DNA from: Lunularia cruciata | Taxonomy: Eukaryota; Streptophyta; Marchantiopsida; Lunulariales; Lunulariaceae | Direction of reading: 5' to 3' | NCBI GenBank assembly: GCA_948567375.1 | Contig: OX419758.1 | Coordinates: 42,795,473-42,859,472 of the forward strand | DNA length: 64,000 nt | Shown: piece after piece, positions 50,751-63,059 of the stretch | How the letters are laid out: each line of letters starts with the position of its first letter | Numbering within the stretch: the first letter of the stretch is position 1 | Position numbers and translations under genes: made by a program | The notes under the pieces: generated by a model | The model's database searches: none | Seen by the model: only the letters and a program-made list of their open reading frames with translations | What the model was told of the DNA's origin: nothing

Positions 50751-51318
50751 AACATCCTTTTGGTTTTTTGAACTAAAACTTCAATGTAATGAAGAAACTA
50801 AGGTGGATGAACAATATTTATAAATTTGATGTATTATATACAAAGGTATTTAAATATGAAAAAGAAACAAGCCCTCCTTTTTGACTTGTATTAGGCACTC
50901 TTTTGACTTCTAATTGTTTATATTATTTGGAGATAAGGGGTAGTCATTACCATTTGAGATTTAAACTTTTTGCCCTTAGATAAAAGAATTGCTGTAGTCT
51001 AAAAGCGAGGCAATGATCTGATTAGAGTGAGATTTCATAAAATCAACCGTAAGTTATCGATGTGTTGAGCTGTCCTTTAAACTGTTTACTGTACCAGAGC
51101 TTCCTACCACCATCACGAATAGCGATTAAAGCACATCAAAAACATAACCAGATAGCACTACCTTTCCCATACTCTGCATAGACAAGTAACAGAATAGCGA
51201 AGTTACTACATACCTTTTCCGGCCTTCTCGTTCAGACCAAGTGTAGTTTCTGTTTTTATTGTTTTCATAGTTGAAATGAGGGTAATTGGCTCTTACGACT
51301 TTAGACTATAAGGAGAAG

Positions 51319-51602
51319 AAAGCGACCACATAGGAAGAACAAAGGATGGGAAGACACCATCAAACCTTACAAGAGACAAACAAAAAAGGTAACATGGTAT
51401 TACACCCCAATAGAGTCTATATGAGAAATCTATCTTTACAAAAAAGGTAACATGGTATTACACCCCAATAGAGTCTATATGAGACTCTTATCTTACGCAC
51501 CTAAGATATCCAAGCTATACAAGTAGTACACAAGTAGTACGATCTACACACAATTGAGACATCCAAAAAAATATCACCTAATGTGATTCCTTTTTTATGG
51601 AT
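51319..51602 (-). mobile_element. 3' half of an older LINE copy, split by the next element
   Basis: Has the family 3' terminus (complement of GCGACCACATAGGAAGAA) and an internal 55-bp tandem duplication around GGTAACATGGTATTACACCC. It ends at TATGGAT (51596-51602), where the element starting at 51604 is inserted. Its other half resumes at 55330 with TATGGATTGCACCAACC. Confidence 0.7.
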
Positions 51603-51603
51603 G

Positions 51604-54600
51604 AAAGGCAACCACGTAGGAAAAATGAAGGATGTGAAGACCCCATTAAGCCGTACAAGGGAGAGACAAAAAAGGTAACATGGGGCTAAGCCCCAATAGA
51701 GTCTATATGAGAAATCTGCCCTACCGCACCTAAGATATCTGAGCTATGCAAGTCGTACAATCTACACACAAATGGAGCATCCAAAGAAATATCACCTAAT
51801 GTGATTGCTCTCCTATGGATTGCACCAGACACTGCCTTCTATAGAGCAATGGACACACGCTGTCTACAATATGCTACAAAGTATGAGAGTGAGAGTGGTA
51901 CTCCCTGACGCCTAACATGATAAGCTCTCGTACACTCCTTGACAAATGTATCAAATGCCATGTCTATCGCTCCATATAACTCCAAGGCTAGAGGAATAAA
52001 GAAGTGACCTCACTGCATGCCCCTATAATTGGAGACCTTACAACCTACTGCTGCACTCGCCGCCCATCCAAGAGGATGGGTAATCACTCCCTCCAAAACT
52101 GTATCTTGCATAGGGTCCATAACCACGACATCTGCTACTGTTACCTGATCATCTCGGACCAAGTATAAGTCTACCTTGACACATGTTGTCTGCAAAGCAT
52201 ACAAACGCTCCTTCCAAGCCAAGTATCCAATCTCTCGTGCCATAGCAAACACTATGTCTCTAATGGCATCATGGGTAGCTATCCTCTGTCCTCCAAAAGG
52301 ACATAGTGTCATATGGACCGCTGCTGCATCTAGTGTAGAACCACACTCGCAAGTGAGTAAAGAAGATGCAGATAGGAGGACCAAACTTAGATGAAACCTC
52401 ATTGCTGTAGAGAAAGTAGTTGGTGCAAGTCGGAAAGCCCTAATGCACGGTCAAGCTAGGATCCAAGAGCTTGCACCCTTGCCAAAGCAAGAGCAAAGAC
52501 GTGCTCTAGTAGCTTGAGGAATGGACGAGTTGACTAAGAGAGAATGTAGCGTATGCTCACATTGTTGTTCCATCAAGGAAGAATGTAAACCTCTAATCCA
52601 ATCTGACAATAGTGAAGCAAAATGTGGAAAATCCTCTCGTGCTTGTGGGGATAGACTATCTCTTGTCTGCCGCAATAACACATGGAGAGAAAAGGATCTT
52701 CCTTCAACCTCTATCACATAAGTCTCCAAAACCGGCCTATTAGCAATCACAAAACGAGAAGAAAGTAAGGGTGCCGAGAGAGCACAACTACCCAAAAACG
52801 CTATAGGTGCCGTCTCCTCCATAAAAAGCAAGCCAACCCCATCACATGAGATTGGTAGAGCCGTCTATCTACGTGCCAAATCCCTTGTCACACACTCAAA
52901 GGTCCCTGGTCCAATAATATCACCAAAGACTCCCATAATCCTCATATCAAATGCTCTCAGACGCGATAGGAAGGACGGTGAAGGAGGAATTGTACGGATG
53001 AGGTAAGATGGTCGACAAGCAATAATGGAAGAGAGTATCCCAAATGCCACCTACGGATCTCCTAGAAATGGAAGGTCATCCGCATGGAGAACATTCTCTG
53101 CAAGAGCAACTTCTAAGAAGCATGTGACAAAATCCTCCGATCCTACTGGCACTCCAAGAACACGAAGTCTATATGTGAATGTGATACAACCCTCTAGAAG
53201 CTCAAGGTGGGGAGGAATACCTAGAGGGAACCATGCCCTACACTTTGACACCTTGACTCTCAAGCCTACTAGATGTAGCTCGGTAGTCAAGTAGTCAAAG
53301 GCCTGCCTAATTTGATCTACAAGGCCTACGATGTGTGTATCATCTACCAATGAGTGAAATACACAACCTGACATGGCCAAAGTAGTAGATAGGAGAGCTC
53401 TAAAGTGAGCCATGGCAAATAAGGGCCCTCCCAAAGGATCTTCCTGACATGTACTAACAATTGACTCCAAAATGGTGACTCCCTCTTGTGAACCACCATG
53501 CTGGTAATAAATGGAAGCCGGAGAGCCATAAAAAAACCGCATTGGAATGAAACTTGCCAAGGATCCACCAGCCTCCCTAAGCTCTCTAAAGATGGATGCT
53601 CGTGAGATGCTATAAAAAGAGTTCTCAACATCCACCTATAGGACGACCTACTCCGGATGGATATTTAGGAGAGCTCTGATGTCTAGAGATATAGCCTCAC
53701 ATCCTCCAAGTATAGCTACTCCAAACTGATATGGACTAAGGTGTTGTCGAAAGTGAGAACGATGTTGAAGGATAATAGTACGACTGACCAAACGCAAAAA
53801 GATCTCTCCAATAGCAATTGGTCTAATGCCTCCCGTGTCTTTCTCCATTGCGAGAAGTCGACTAGCACCTAACACCCGACTAATAAACATAGGAATGTCT
53901 CCTCTTGGCTACTACTGCAATCACCTGAAACAACTTGATAAAACCACTAGAAGGATCATCTACCTGGAAACAATCTCTAAAGTGCTCATAAACCATCCTT
54001 GACAAGCCTCTTGAGGAAAGGCGAGTGGCAATGCACAATGCTTATGCAAATAGCAATCTATCAAGACATAAAAGCTACTCAGGCTGATAATCTAAGACCT
54101 CTAGTGGTAGTCCCTTTATTGCTATAGGATGTAATGAGCGTAAGGAAGAGATGGTCTCATCAATAGGACTCGCTATAGACAAAGGATGCAGCGCTTGTGC
54201 TGCTCTACTAAACTCTCCCGCTTGACCTAATGTCTTATATCGTCGTAATCGAGTGGAATCTGTGGTATCATGTGACAATGCCTGTCTCCTAAATCGTGTA
54301 GCCCTAACAAACTCCTCCTGAAGGGCTACACAATCCACCGCTTGGAATCGACAAAATCTAGCCGCCACCTCTCTATGCTCCGCACATCCCTCTCTAGCAT
54401 AATGAAGACACCATCAAGGGAGTAAGAGGAATAGGAACCATGCTAACTCGTCCAAGGGATCACATGCCAAACAGTCTAGTGGTAAGCAAAAAGTCTATCT
54501 AGACTCATCATGGAGTGTGCGGGGTAGCCTATGGAATAAACGTGGACATGGAAAACTAGTCTCAAATAACCCTTAAATGCAACCTGCCTAAGAAGCTAAC

Positions 54601-55329
54601 CAATCCCACAACTCGATCAATATCCCTGGAACGATCAACGAAGGTATAGAAGAAACGTGCGTAATCTCGAGTGTCATTGCTGTCGATGTGATCTCTTGTT
54701 TCACGTGGGCATCCCAAGTGGTCCAATCATAGTCCTTGTGCATCCTTCCCACATGGGTCTTTACTCCTTGCGAGGTAAAACGTCGATGACACACCGGGCA
54801 TGGTGTATACTGACCCGCTGTAAGCGACCCTACATGGGAAGGCCATGGCTAGAACAAGAATAATGATAGTAACACATACTGCTCCTCTCCGTATCTCCCA
54901 ATATCTGCAAAACCACAACCCCTCACATCCAAACTCACTTAAAAAAATAATCTATCCAGGCCCTTAAATCTATAAACTCTCTCTCATAACTTTCAATTTC
55001 ATCTCTAAAATTTTCAAATTAAATTCCAATGGAATTTAATCATGAAAACCAAGAGATTAGAAATAAAAATCCACAACCTATCACTCTCCATGTATAATGA
55101 TCACTCTAAACCCTAAAAAATCTTCATAACTTTCTATTCCATTTTCTATAGTTTTCAATCTAGATGCCAATGGAACCAAAATTGAAAAACAAAGAGAATA
55201 TACTATTCATCCGAATGCTACATACGACACAACCATAAAAAATTATAGATATTATCTCATGATCTCTCCCTCTCTCTCCTATCTCCACACTCTCCCGCAG
55301 ATATAAGAGAGTAGACTTTCTATAGATTC
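51604..55329 (-). mobile_element. Near-full-length C2H2/RLE-type LINE, copy 1
   Basis: A 3.7-kb non-LTR element with the 5' end near 55305-55329 and the 3' end at 51604. It is flanked by TATGGAT on both sides (51596-51602 and 55330-55336). The 5' region (54950-55305) matches that of copy 2 (58600-59068), and both begin at the complement of CTCCCGCAG. The 3' untranslated part carries a GGGGCTAAGCCCC inverted repeat shared by the family. The coding region is described separately. Confidence 0.85.
51800..54860 (-). pseudogene. LINE polyprotein: C2H2 finger, reverse transcriptase, CCHC knuckle, restriction-like endonuclease
   Basis: N-terminus: CPVCHRRFTSQGVKTHVGRMH (C2H2 finger, about 54805-54740). 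RT (53890-52865): motif A DVENSF, motif B QEDPLGGPLF, motif C VDDTHIVG, motif D GLRVKVSKCRAW. C-terminus: CCHC-type CECGSTLDAAAVHMTLC (about 52350-52300), then KVDLYLVRDDQVTVADVVV (about 52175-52115). In the latter two Asp residues are separated by 12, as in the PD-X12-14-D core of the restriction-like endonuclease of R2-type LINEs; the Pro is replaced. RT and nuclease share one frame, with stops mostly TAG where Gln fits; the N-terminal part lies one frame away. The enzyme would nick target DNA and prime reverse transcription there. Confidence 0.8.
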
Positions 55330-55425
55330 TATGGATTGCACCAACCATTATACTTTGTAAAACAATGGACACACGTGGTATACAATATATTACAAAGTAT
55401 GAGAATGATACCCTTAACACTTAAA
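55330..55425 (-). mobile_element. 5' half of the older, split LINE copy
   Basis: Encodes SFSYFVIYCIPRVSIVLQS and GAIHR on the minus strand, the same C-terminal stretch as in copies 1 and 2. It continues the piece at 51319-51602. It breaks off upstream, so this older copy was already 5'-truncated. Confidence 0.65.
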
Positions 55426-55639
55426 CTTTAGACTAGAAGTTGTTTATATAGTTTGTTTTCAGTTTGTTTATATATACTTGTTAACGTTCTCAACTATATT
55501 TGCTAAACACCATTGGTCCTGAAGACATTTTAATAATATATTATTTGATCTCTCATGTCCTAGATCATGATGTCATTTATGTTTGAATCCTTTTGCTTGG
55601 CTTTGCTTAAAAGTGGAATTACTTTGAAGTCTGATTAGG
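55426..55639. other. Short spacer between LINEs
   Basis: AT-rich host sequence with no feature except CTGATGGTGT at 55640-55649, the left target duplication of LINE copy 2. Confidence 0.4.
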
Positions 55640-55649
55640 CTGATGGTGT

Positions 55650-58600
55650 TAGTAAAAGGCAATCGCGGAGGAAAAATGAAGGATGTGAAGACCCCATCAA
55701 GCGGTACAAGGGAGAGACAAAAAAGGTAACATGGGGCTAAACCCCAATAGAGTCTGTATGAGAAATCTGCCCTACCGCACCTAAGATATCCAAGCTATAC
55801 AAGTCGTACGGTCTACACACAATTGGAACATCCTAAGAAATATCACCTAATGTGATTGCTCTCCTATGGATTGCACCAGCCACTGCCCTCTATAGAGCAA
55901 TAGACACACGCTGTCTACAATATACTACAAAGTATGAGAATGAGAGTGGTAATCCCTGACGTCTAACATGATAAGCTCTCGTGCACTCCCTAACAAATGT
56001 GTCAAATGTTGTGTCTATTGCTCCATATAACTCCAAGGCTAGAGGAACAAAGATGCAAACCTCGTTGCATGCCCCTATACTTGGAGACCTTGCAACCTGT
56101 TGCTGCACTCGCCACCCATCAAAAGAGATGGGTAATCACTCCCTCCAAAATTATATCTCGCGTAAGGTCCATGACCACGACATCCGTTATTGTCACTTGA
56201 TCATCTCGGACCAAATATAAGTCTGCCCTAACATGTGTCATCTGCAAAACATACGAATGCTCTCTCCAAGCCAAGTATCCACTCTCTCGTGCCATAGCAA
56301 ACACTATGTCTCTAATAGCATCATCGGTAGTTATCCTTTGTCATCCAAAAGGACATTGTGTCATGTGGACCGCCGTTACATCTAGTGTAGAACCACACTC
56401 ACAAGTGAGTAGTGAAGATGCAGATGGGTGGACCAAACCTAAAAAAAATCTCATCGCTGTAGAGAAAGTAGTTGGTGTGAATCGGAAAACCCTAATATAC
56501 GGTCGAGCTAGGATTCATGAGCTTGCACCCTTGCCGGAGCAAGAACGTAGACGTGCTTTAGTAGCATGAGAAATGGACAAATTAACTAAGAAAGAATGTA
56601 GCGTATCACCAAAGATTCCTATAATCCTCCTATCAAATGCTTTTAGACGTGATAAGAAGGACGGTGAGAAGGGAACTATACAAATGAGGTAAGATGGTCA
56701 ATGAACAATATTGGAAGAAAGTATACCAAATGCCACATACGAATCTTCTAGTAATGGAAGGTCATCCAGATGGAGAACATCCTCTACAAGAACAACATCC
56801 AAGAAACGTGTGACAAAATGCTCCAGTCCTACTGGCAATCCAAGAACACAAAGTCTATCCGTGGATGTGATACATCTCTCTGGAAGCTCAAGGTGGGGAG
56901 GGATACGTACAAGGGACCATGCCTTACACTTTGACACCTTGACTCTCAAACCTACTAGATTTAACTTGGCAGTCAAAGGCCTGCCTAATTTGATCTACAA
57001 GGCCTACAATATGTGTATCATCTACCAAGGAGTGAAATACACAACTTGGCATGGCCAAAGTTATAGATAGGAGAGCTCTAAAGTGAGCCATGGCAAATTA
57101 AGGCCTCCCCAAAGGATCTCCTTGACGTGTACCAACAATTGACTCCAAGACAATGACTCCCTCATGTGAACCACCATGCTGGTAGTAAAGGGAAGCATGA
57201 GAACTATAAAAAGACCGCACAAAAAAAATGAAACTCAACAAGGATCCACCAACATCCCTAAACTCTCTAAAGATGGATACACATGAGATGCTATTAAAAG
57301 CGTTCTCAACATCCATCTATAGAACGATCCACTCCGAATGGATATCTAAGAGTGCTCTAATGTCTAGAGATATAACTTCACATCCTCCAGGTGTAGCTAC
57401 TCCAAATTGATGTGAACTAAGGTGTTGTCGAAAATGAGAACGATTCAGAAAGACAATGGTACGACTGACCTAACACAAAAAGATCTCTCTAATAGTAATC
57501 AATCTAATGCCTCCCGTGTCCTTCTCTATCGCGAGAAGTCAACTAGCACCTAACACACGACTAATAGACATAAGAATGTCTCCTCTCGCTATTGTTACAA
57601 CCACCTGAAACAACTCGATAAAATCACTAGAAGGATCATCTACTTCAAAACAATCTCTAAGGTGCTCATAAACCATCCATGACAAGCTTCTTGAAGAAAG
57701 GCGAGAGGCAATGCACAATACTTGTGCAAATAACGAACTATCAAGACATAAAGATTACTCAGGCTGAGAATTTAACACCTCTAGTGGTAGTCCTTCTACT
57801 ATTCCAGGATGCAATGAACATAAAGAAGAGATGGTCTCATCAGTAAGACTCGCTATACACAAAAGATATAACGCTAGTGCTACTCTACTAAACTCTACCG
57901 CCTGTCACAATGTACTACATCGTCATAATCTAATAGAATCTGTGGTATCTTGTGATGATTCTTGTCTCCTAAATCGTGTAGCTCTAACAAACTCCTCCTG
58001 AAGGGCTACCCAATCCTCTGTTTGGAATTGACAAAATCTAATCATCACCTCTCTATACCCCACACATCCCCTCTAGCATAACAACACACCATCGAGGGAA
58101 TAAGAGGAATAAGAACATTGCTAACTCGTCCAAAGGATCATGTGCCAAACGATCCAATGGTAGACAAAAAGCCTATCTAACCTCATCGTGAAATGTACGA
58201 GGTAACCTATGGAATAAACGTGGACATGAAAACTAATTTCAAATAACTCCAAAATACAACCCGCCTGAGAAACTAACCAATCCCACGACTCATTCAATAT
58301 CACTGGAACGATCAACAAAAATATAGAAGAAACATGCATAATCCTAAATGTCACTACTATCGATATGGTCGCTCATCTCATGAGAACATCCCAAGTGGTC
58401 AAATCATAATCCTTGTGCATCTTTTACACATAGGTCTTTACCCATTACGAGGTAAAACGTTGATGCATTACCGAGCATGGTGTATCCAGACCCACTCTAG
58501 GCGACCCCACATGGAAAGGTATAGCCATGGTTAACATAAGAATTATGATAGTAACACATATTATTCTTTTCCATATCTCTCTATATCTACAAAACCATAA

Positions 58601-59075
58601 CACTCGACTCCAAATTCATTTAAAAAAAAAAACCTCTCCGAACCCTAAAATCTATAAACTCTACTAACTTTTAATTTTGATCTCCAAAATTTTTAAATTA
58701 AATTCATCTAAAACTTAATAATGAAAACCAAAAGACTAAAAATAAAAAATCCAAGTCATATAATCTCATAATGATCATTCTAAACACTAAAAAAATTATA
58801 AATCTTCATAACTTTCTTCTCAGTTTTCCAATAATCTTTAACCTAGATAACTATGAAACCAAAATTAAAAAACAAAAAGAATTGACTATTCACTCTAATA
58901 CTCCAATAATCTTTAACCTAGATAACTATGAAACCAAAATTAAAAAACAAAAAGAATTGACTATTCACTCTAATACTGCATGCTAAAGAGCTCTCGGACA
59001 TTATAGAAATTATCTATAATTATCTCCCGTCTCTCCTTCTCCTATCCCGTCTCCACACTCTCCCGCAGCCCCACT
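55650..59075 (-). mobile_element. Near-full-length C2H2/RLE-type LINE, copy 2
   Basis: Flanked by a perfect 10-bp target duplication, CTGATGGTGT, at 55640-55649 and 59076-59085. It is the same family as copy 1 but more decayed and about 0.3 kb shorter because of an internal deletion at about 56606. RT motif A DVENAFNSI and motif B RQGDPLG lie at 57316-57098, GLRVKVSKCKAW at about 56950, and the nuclease stretch RADLYLVRDDQVTITDVVV at about 56235-56180. The 5' leader contains a 75-bp exact tandem duplication at 58828-58977. It landed 15 bp beyond the DXO stop codon in the same orientation. Confidence 0.85.
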
Positions 59076-59100
59076 CTGATGGTGTCCATACTTCTACAAG

Positions 59101-62100
59101 TTAGGTTTCTACACCTAGTTCCTCCAAATGCTTGGTTAAAATCTCAGGACAAGAATCTGCTCGCAGTAGCTCGAGTCCGTTTGCAGCTGGTATGAATCGT
59201 AACAAGTAATCTTCATCTGAACCATACGAGATACGTGATGGATCAGTCAACAATTGAACATTCAGGTATATTCTACAAAAGAATGCATGTTCTACATACA
59301 GACTATCTTCTCCATTTAGAAAGAACTCACTTTCCTTTACGCTGCCATACAGCCAGCGAAAGACCTGGTCAGCGAATGCCAGGCAAACACCACCCTGTCA
59401 TACGCCACCCGGATGTTAGGCACACAACGAGAGGAGTAATGAGTTCATAAAGGACAAAAAGGTTTAATTTCTGAAACATAGAACTGTAGTTCGAATGAGA
59501 TAATTTCTTGGCTTCCTCTTGACTCCTCCTTCCCTTCCTGTCCTCGTGGAAATCCTCCCAAACGTCGTAAGAAAAGGTGAAATAACATTACCTCCCAAAA
59601 GTGCTTGGCTATTACTCTCTGTGTTATTTCCTTTGTGCTCATCATTTCCGTGCGCACAAGTCTGCCTTCGTCGTCCCTGCATACCAGCACGGAATCCCAC
59701 ATCAGAGTGAAGAACAATGAAATCAGAACGCGCATTAAAATTTGAACCAATTTGAACATAGACTAAAATCTCCAATGCGTACCTGAATCCACAAACGATT
59801 CGTGGCACTCCTGCCAAGAATGACTGAATCTGCAGATGAAAACCACCGAATTGAAACAAGTAGAGATTAGTCCCTAGAAATTTCCAAATATAAAAAAATA
59901 AACGTCGTCGTTCCACGTGTAGAACCTGGAAGATTTTATAATATTCGTCATTTTATTTCATTAAAACCAAATCAATTAGAACAAAATACACCCTGCCTAA
60001 TAATATACAGGCGCTACGAGATTCTTAGCTTCCTGGTATCTCTGCCGGCTCCAAGATTTTCTTAGCCAAATTGCTGAGAAAGAAAGGTCTAGAGACATCT
60101 TTGCTTTCACAAGACTTGGTATACCAAGAACGCTTCTTGCCACGAACTACGCGACCAACCTCTGCCGCCTCCGGTCTATACCGTCAAAGTTCATAGAAGA
60201 ATGTTGTTACTGACCCAAAATTTAAGTAGCTTATCCTTCTCAAACCGGTCCACCGTGCGGGCATCAAGCTGGACAGATAAACGATCAATCAGTAAAGACC
60301 GCACCTAGAAGGCAGAAAGAACTCGAGCACGACAACATGTGAGAAAGGATACAGGATACGAGACCAGATACAGATGGAAGTCACTGAAGGCATGAGGAGA
60401 TGCTATCGTTCTAACCTCACGACTGGTTTTCAGCTCGATGTAACTCTTTTTCCCATCTCGTGAATACGCATAGCAATCCATTTCCGCACCCATAACAATC
60501 TGATGGGGGCCAAGCTCGGTGCGAAGAACTGCACAATACTTCACGTTGGCATCCACGACAGTTTCTTCATCACTACCTCCTCTCATTCCTACCCCATTGG
60601 CAGATTTAGAGGAACTGCGTTGTTCAGTAGCCAACCGCTCAAAGGAATAGCCCCAATAGCAACTGTGCGAGCCGATAAGAATATAATTATTGAAACTACG
60701 TAGATAGCCTTCATAACATCGTCCGATGTTTTCTATTCTTGATTTAGCAGGCAATAAGTGGGCCATTAGGATCCTGGAAGTAAGAGAAAGGCCTATCTGG
60801 AGGACATAACGCGTCAGAAATGGATCTTGAAGATAAAAAAGGTTAATCGAAGAAGCTTCGGTCTAGACGTTACTCACCACCTTCGGTGCCGCTCAGATTG
60901 ATTCATTTCCGGTATCTTGCGCACATACAGGTATACAGTGCCACGCCTTTTGTGCACGCCCATCTCCCATGGATGAAGTCTATCGTAAGCCGTTCCCATA
61001 ATCTGCGATGAAACAAACCTACCTTGAATTCTTTCTTCGTTTCCCAACAAGTAACTCATCGACACGAAAAAGACTTCAAATTTGCCCTGGACTATAGTGA
61101 AGCTTGACAGATTGTCGCCCTACACACGCGGTATATTCCAAACGTCCAGAACCCACGAAATGCAGGTTCAGGATACACTTCACAGGAGCGATAATTCAAG
61201 ATGCTGTATCAGTTCCATGATAAACCTTTGCACATGCCAGGACAAATCCCCGGAGGATCTGCAGAACTGGCTCAGGTTGCCGCGCAGCTCCTCACCTTAT
61301 TCAAGTTGTTGCGAAACGTCTGCGACACCACGCGACCCGCCCTATCAATAACTATGATGTCAGGATCATGGTTGAGGGGCCTCACAAACACCGCAGGTAT
61401 TCTAAATGGCATCAGCCTGATGCTTCATAACAAAAAGTCCATCCAAGGGCACAGCTACTTGCCACGAAGTGAATGTTGTCAAGAGGAGGTCCCTTCTTTC
61501 GCAGGCAAGCCAGCAAATCTCCGAATTCAGAGCCTTCAGTATCGGTAACAGTGCGAGCAACGGTTCTAATGAGAGAAATTATTATCGAAGTGACAAATTG
61601 CCCATGTAAAAGCATGGCATGTAAAAGCAGTCGAGTCTTTGACCCAACGTTGACCCAATGTAAAGGCATTCGCCAGTACCTTCCTCCTTTTCGACGTATG
61701 ATTCAAAGCCTTCATTTAAATCAGCCCCATACTCTTTCAAGATTCCAGCTCGGAAACGTCTCTGCAAGATCAAATTCAGGTTTTAATGACAGCTCCACAA
61801 GACTTGTATAAGTAATAGGCTAAAGTAATCATACAAATCCTAGAAAATGAGAATGCTTTTACAAGCGCAAACAACAAGGCCAGAAGCTAACGAATAGCAC
61901 AAATTCCACAAGAAGTACACAGTTAGGCGTGGACCTTTAAGTTACAAGTTGATAAACTGTTCTATTGCATGCAGACTTGCTCTGTCTAGTTGAAGTTGGT
62001 TTCTATTGGCCAAAAGCCCTATATTTATGCATCGAATCTCCAAATGCAAAACATGATCGTATTGTGAAAATTTGTTACCAGGCTCCGATCGTCCATATGC

Positions 62101-62613
62101 ACGCTGCCATCACGCGTCCGGCTGTAACAAGCTAGCTCAGATGGCTGATCCCCGCACCATGAATAAAACCAATGTACTGTTAGGATAAATAAATAATGGT
62201 TCGTTCCATGGATGTAAATATAGGTTTCTACGAGCATCCTCATTGACATCCTGCCTTCCTCAAACTTTCGCTGTTGCAATCATGCTGCTGCAGATTGACC
62301 AGCTTCTGTATACCTCTTGAAAAGAAGGGCACTTGTTGCGCAAACTTGCGTTATGGTGGCCTCTAGCACCTAGCTTCATTTCGGCAACAAGATTTTCGTT
62401 AACATCCCGGCGCCCTCCTCCTCCTCCCCCATGTGCTCCTCTGCTCCAACCATGCCTCATGTGAGGAGGCATGTACGGGGAAGGAGGCCCTCCCGTGCCT
62501 CCTTCCCCGTACCGATCTCGGTCTTGTCCGCTGCCACCATGTCTACCACCTCTCTCGCCACCAACACCTCCTCCAGAAGCGTCGTGATAATCTTGTCTCT
62601 TGGGGAAGCTCAT
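59101..62613 (-). CDS. DXO1: DXO1-type decapping and deNADding exoribonuclease (12 exons, 426 aa)
   Basis: Exons on the minus strand: 62613-62314, 62144-62079, 61761-61680, 61533-61463, 61319-61296, 61002-60878, 60662-60416, 60268-60215, 59829-59783, 59676-59592, 59394-59331, 59216-59101; total 1281 nt, all phases consistent. The first exon encodes a Gly/Arg-rich tail ([12 protein letters not shown]). Core motifs: [48 protein letters not shown], the metal-binding GAEMDC and [25 protein letters not shown], then [15 protein letters not shown]/Rai1 enzymes remove faulty or NAD caps and degrade the RNA; the plant protein also supports cap methylation through its N-terminal tail. Features: a 24-nt exon (61319-61296) and a GC-AG intron starting at 61462. 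The exon 3/4 junction (acceptor AAG before 61533) is the least certain. Confidence 0.92.
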
Positions 62614-63059
62614 GGGTGTAGGTAGTCCTGCAGATGAAAAACATTCGTCATGCCAGGAACGAGGTTGTTGAGAGCGGAGACTTTAATACAGCATGAGTGG
62701 CTGCTCCATGCTCCGAGACACTACTGCTCTCCGTACAATATTTCAACTCAGTACTTGCCACTGGTGACCCAACGAGTCCAGATGTACTCACGTTTCCATA
62801 ATTCTCCTCAGCATGATCTGCTAACGACAACGAGCGTCAAGAAGGAAAATACAGCTTATCACAATTGTTGGCTCTCTAATAGTCAGCTCGGCAGTCGATC
62901 GGAAGATCATAGTATGTGTTTCCAAGGATCCTCGGAGTCAATAATGCCGTCAACACAGCTCATGCTTCTCAAAATTCCAGCAAAGCGCAGCAGATGAGGA
63001 TGGTCCAGAGCTTACGAGGAGGCTTCAAAGCACTGACAGCGTTAGTCTTCACATAATCT
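62614..63059 (-). promoter_or_regulatory. DXO leader and promoter region
   Basis: Sequence upstream of the DXO start codon, with moderate GC and several short frames without known domains. A non-coding first exon is possible but not provable. Copy 2 of dispersed block A starts at about 63060. Confidence 0.35.
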
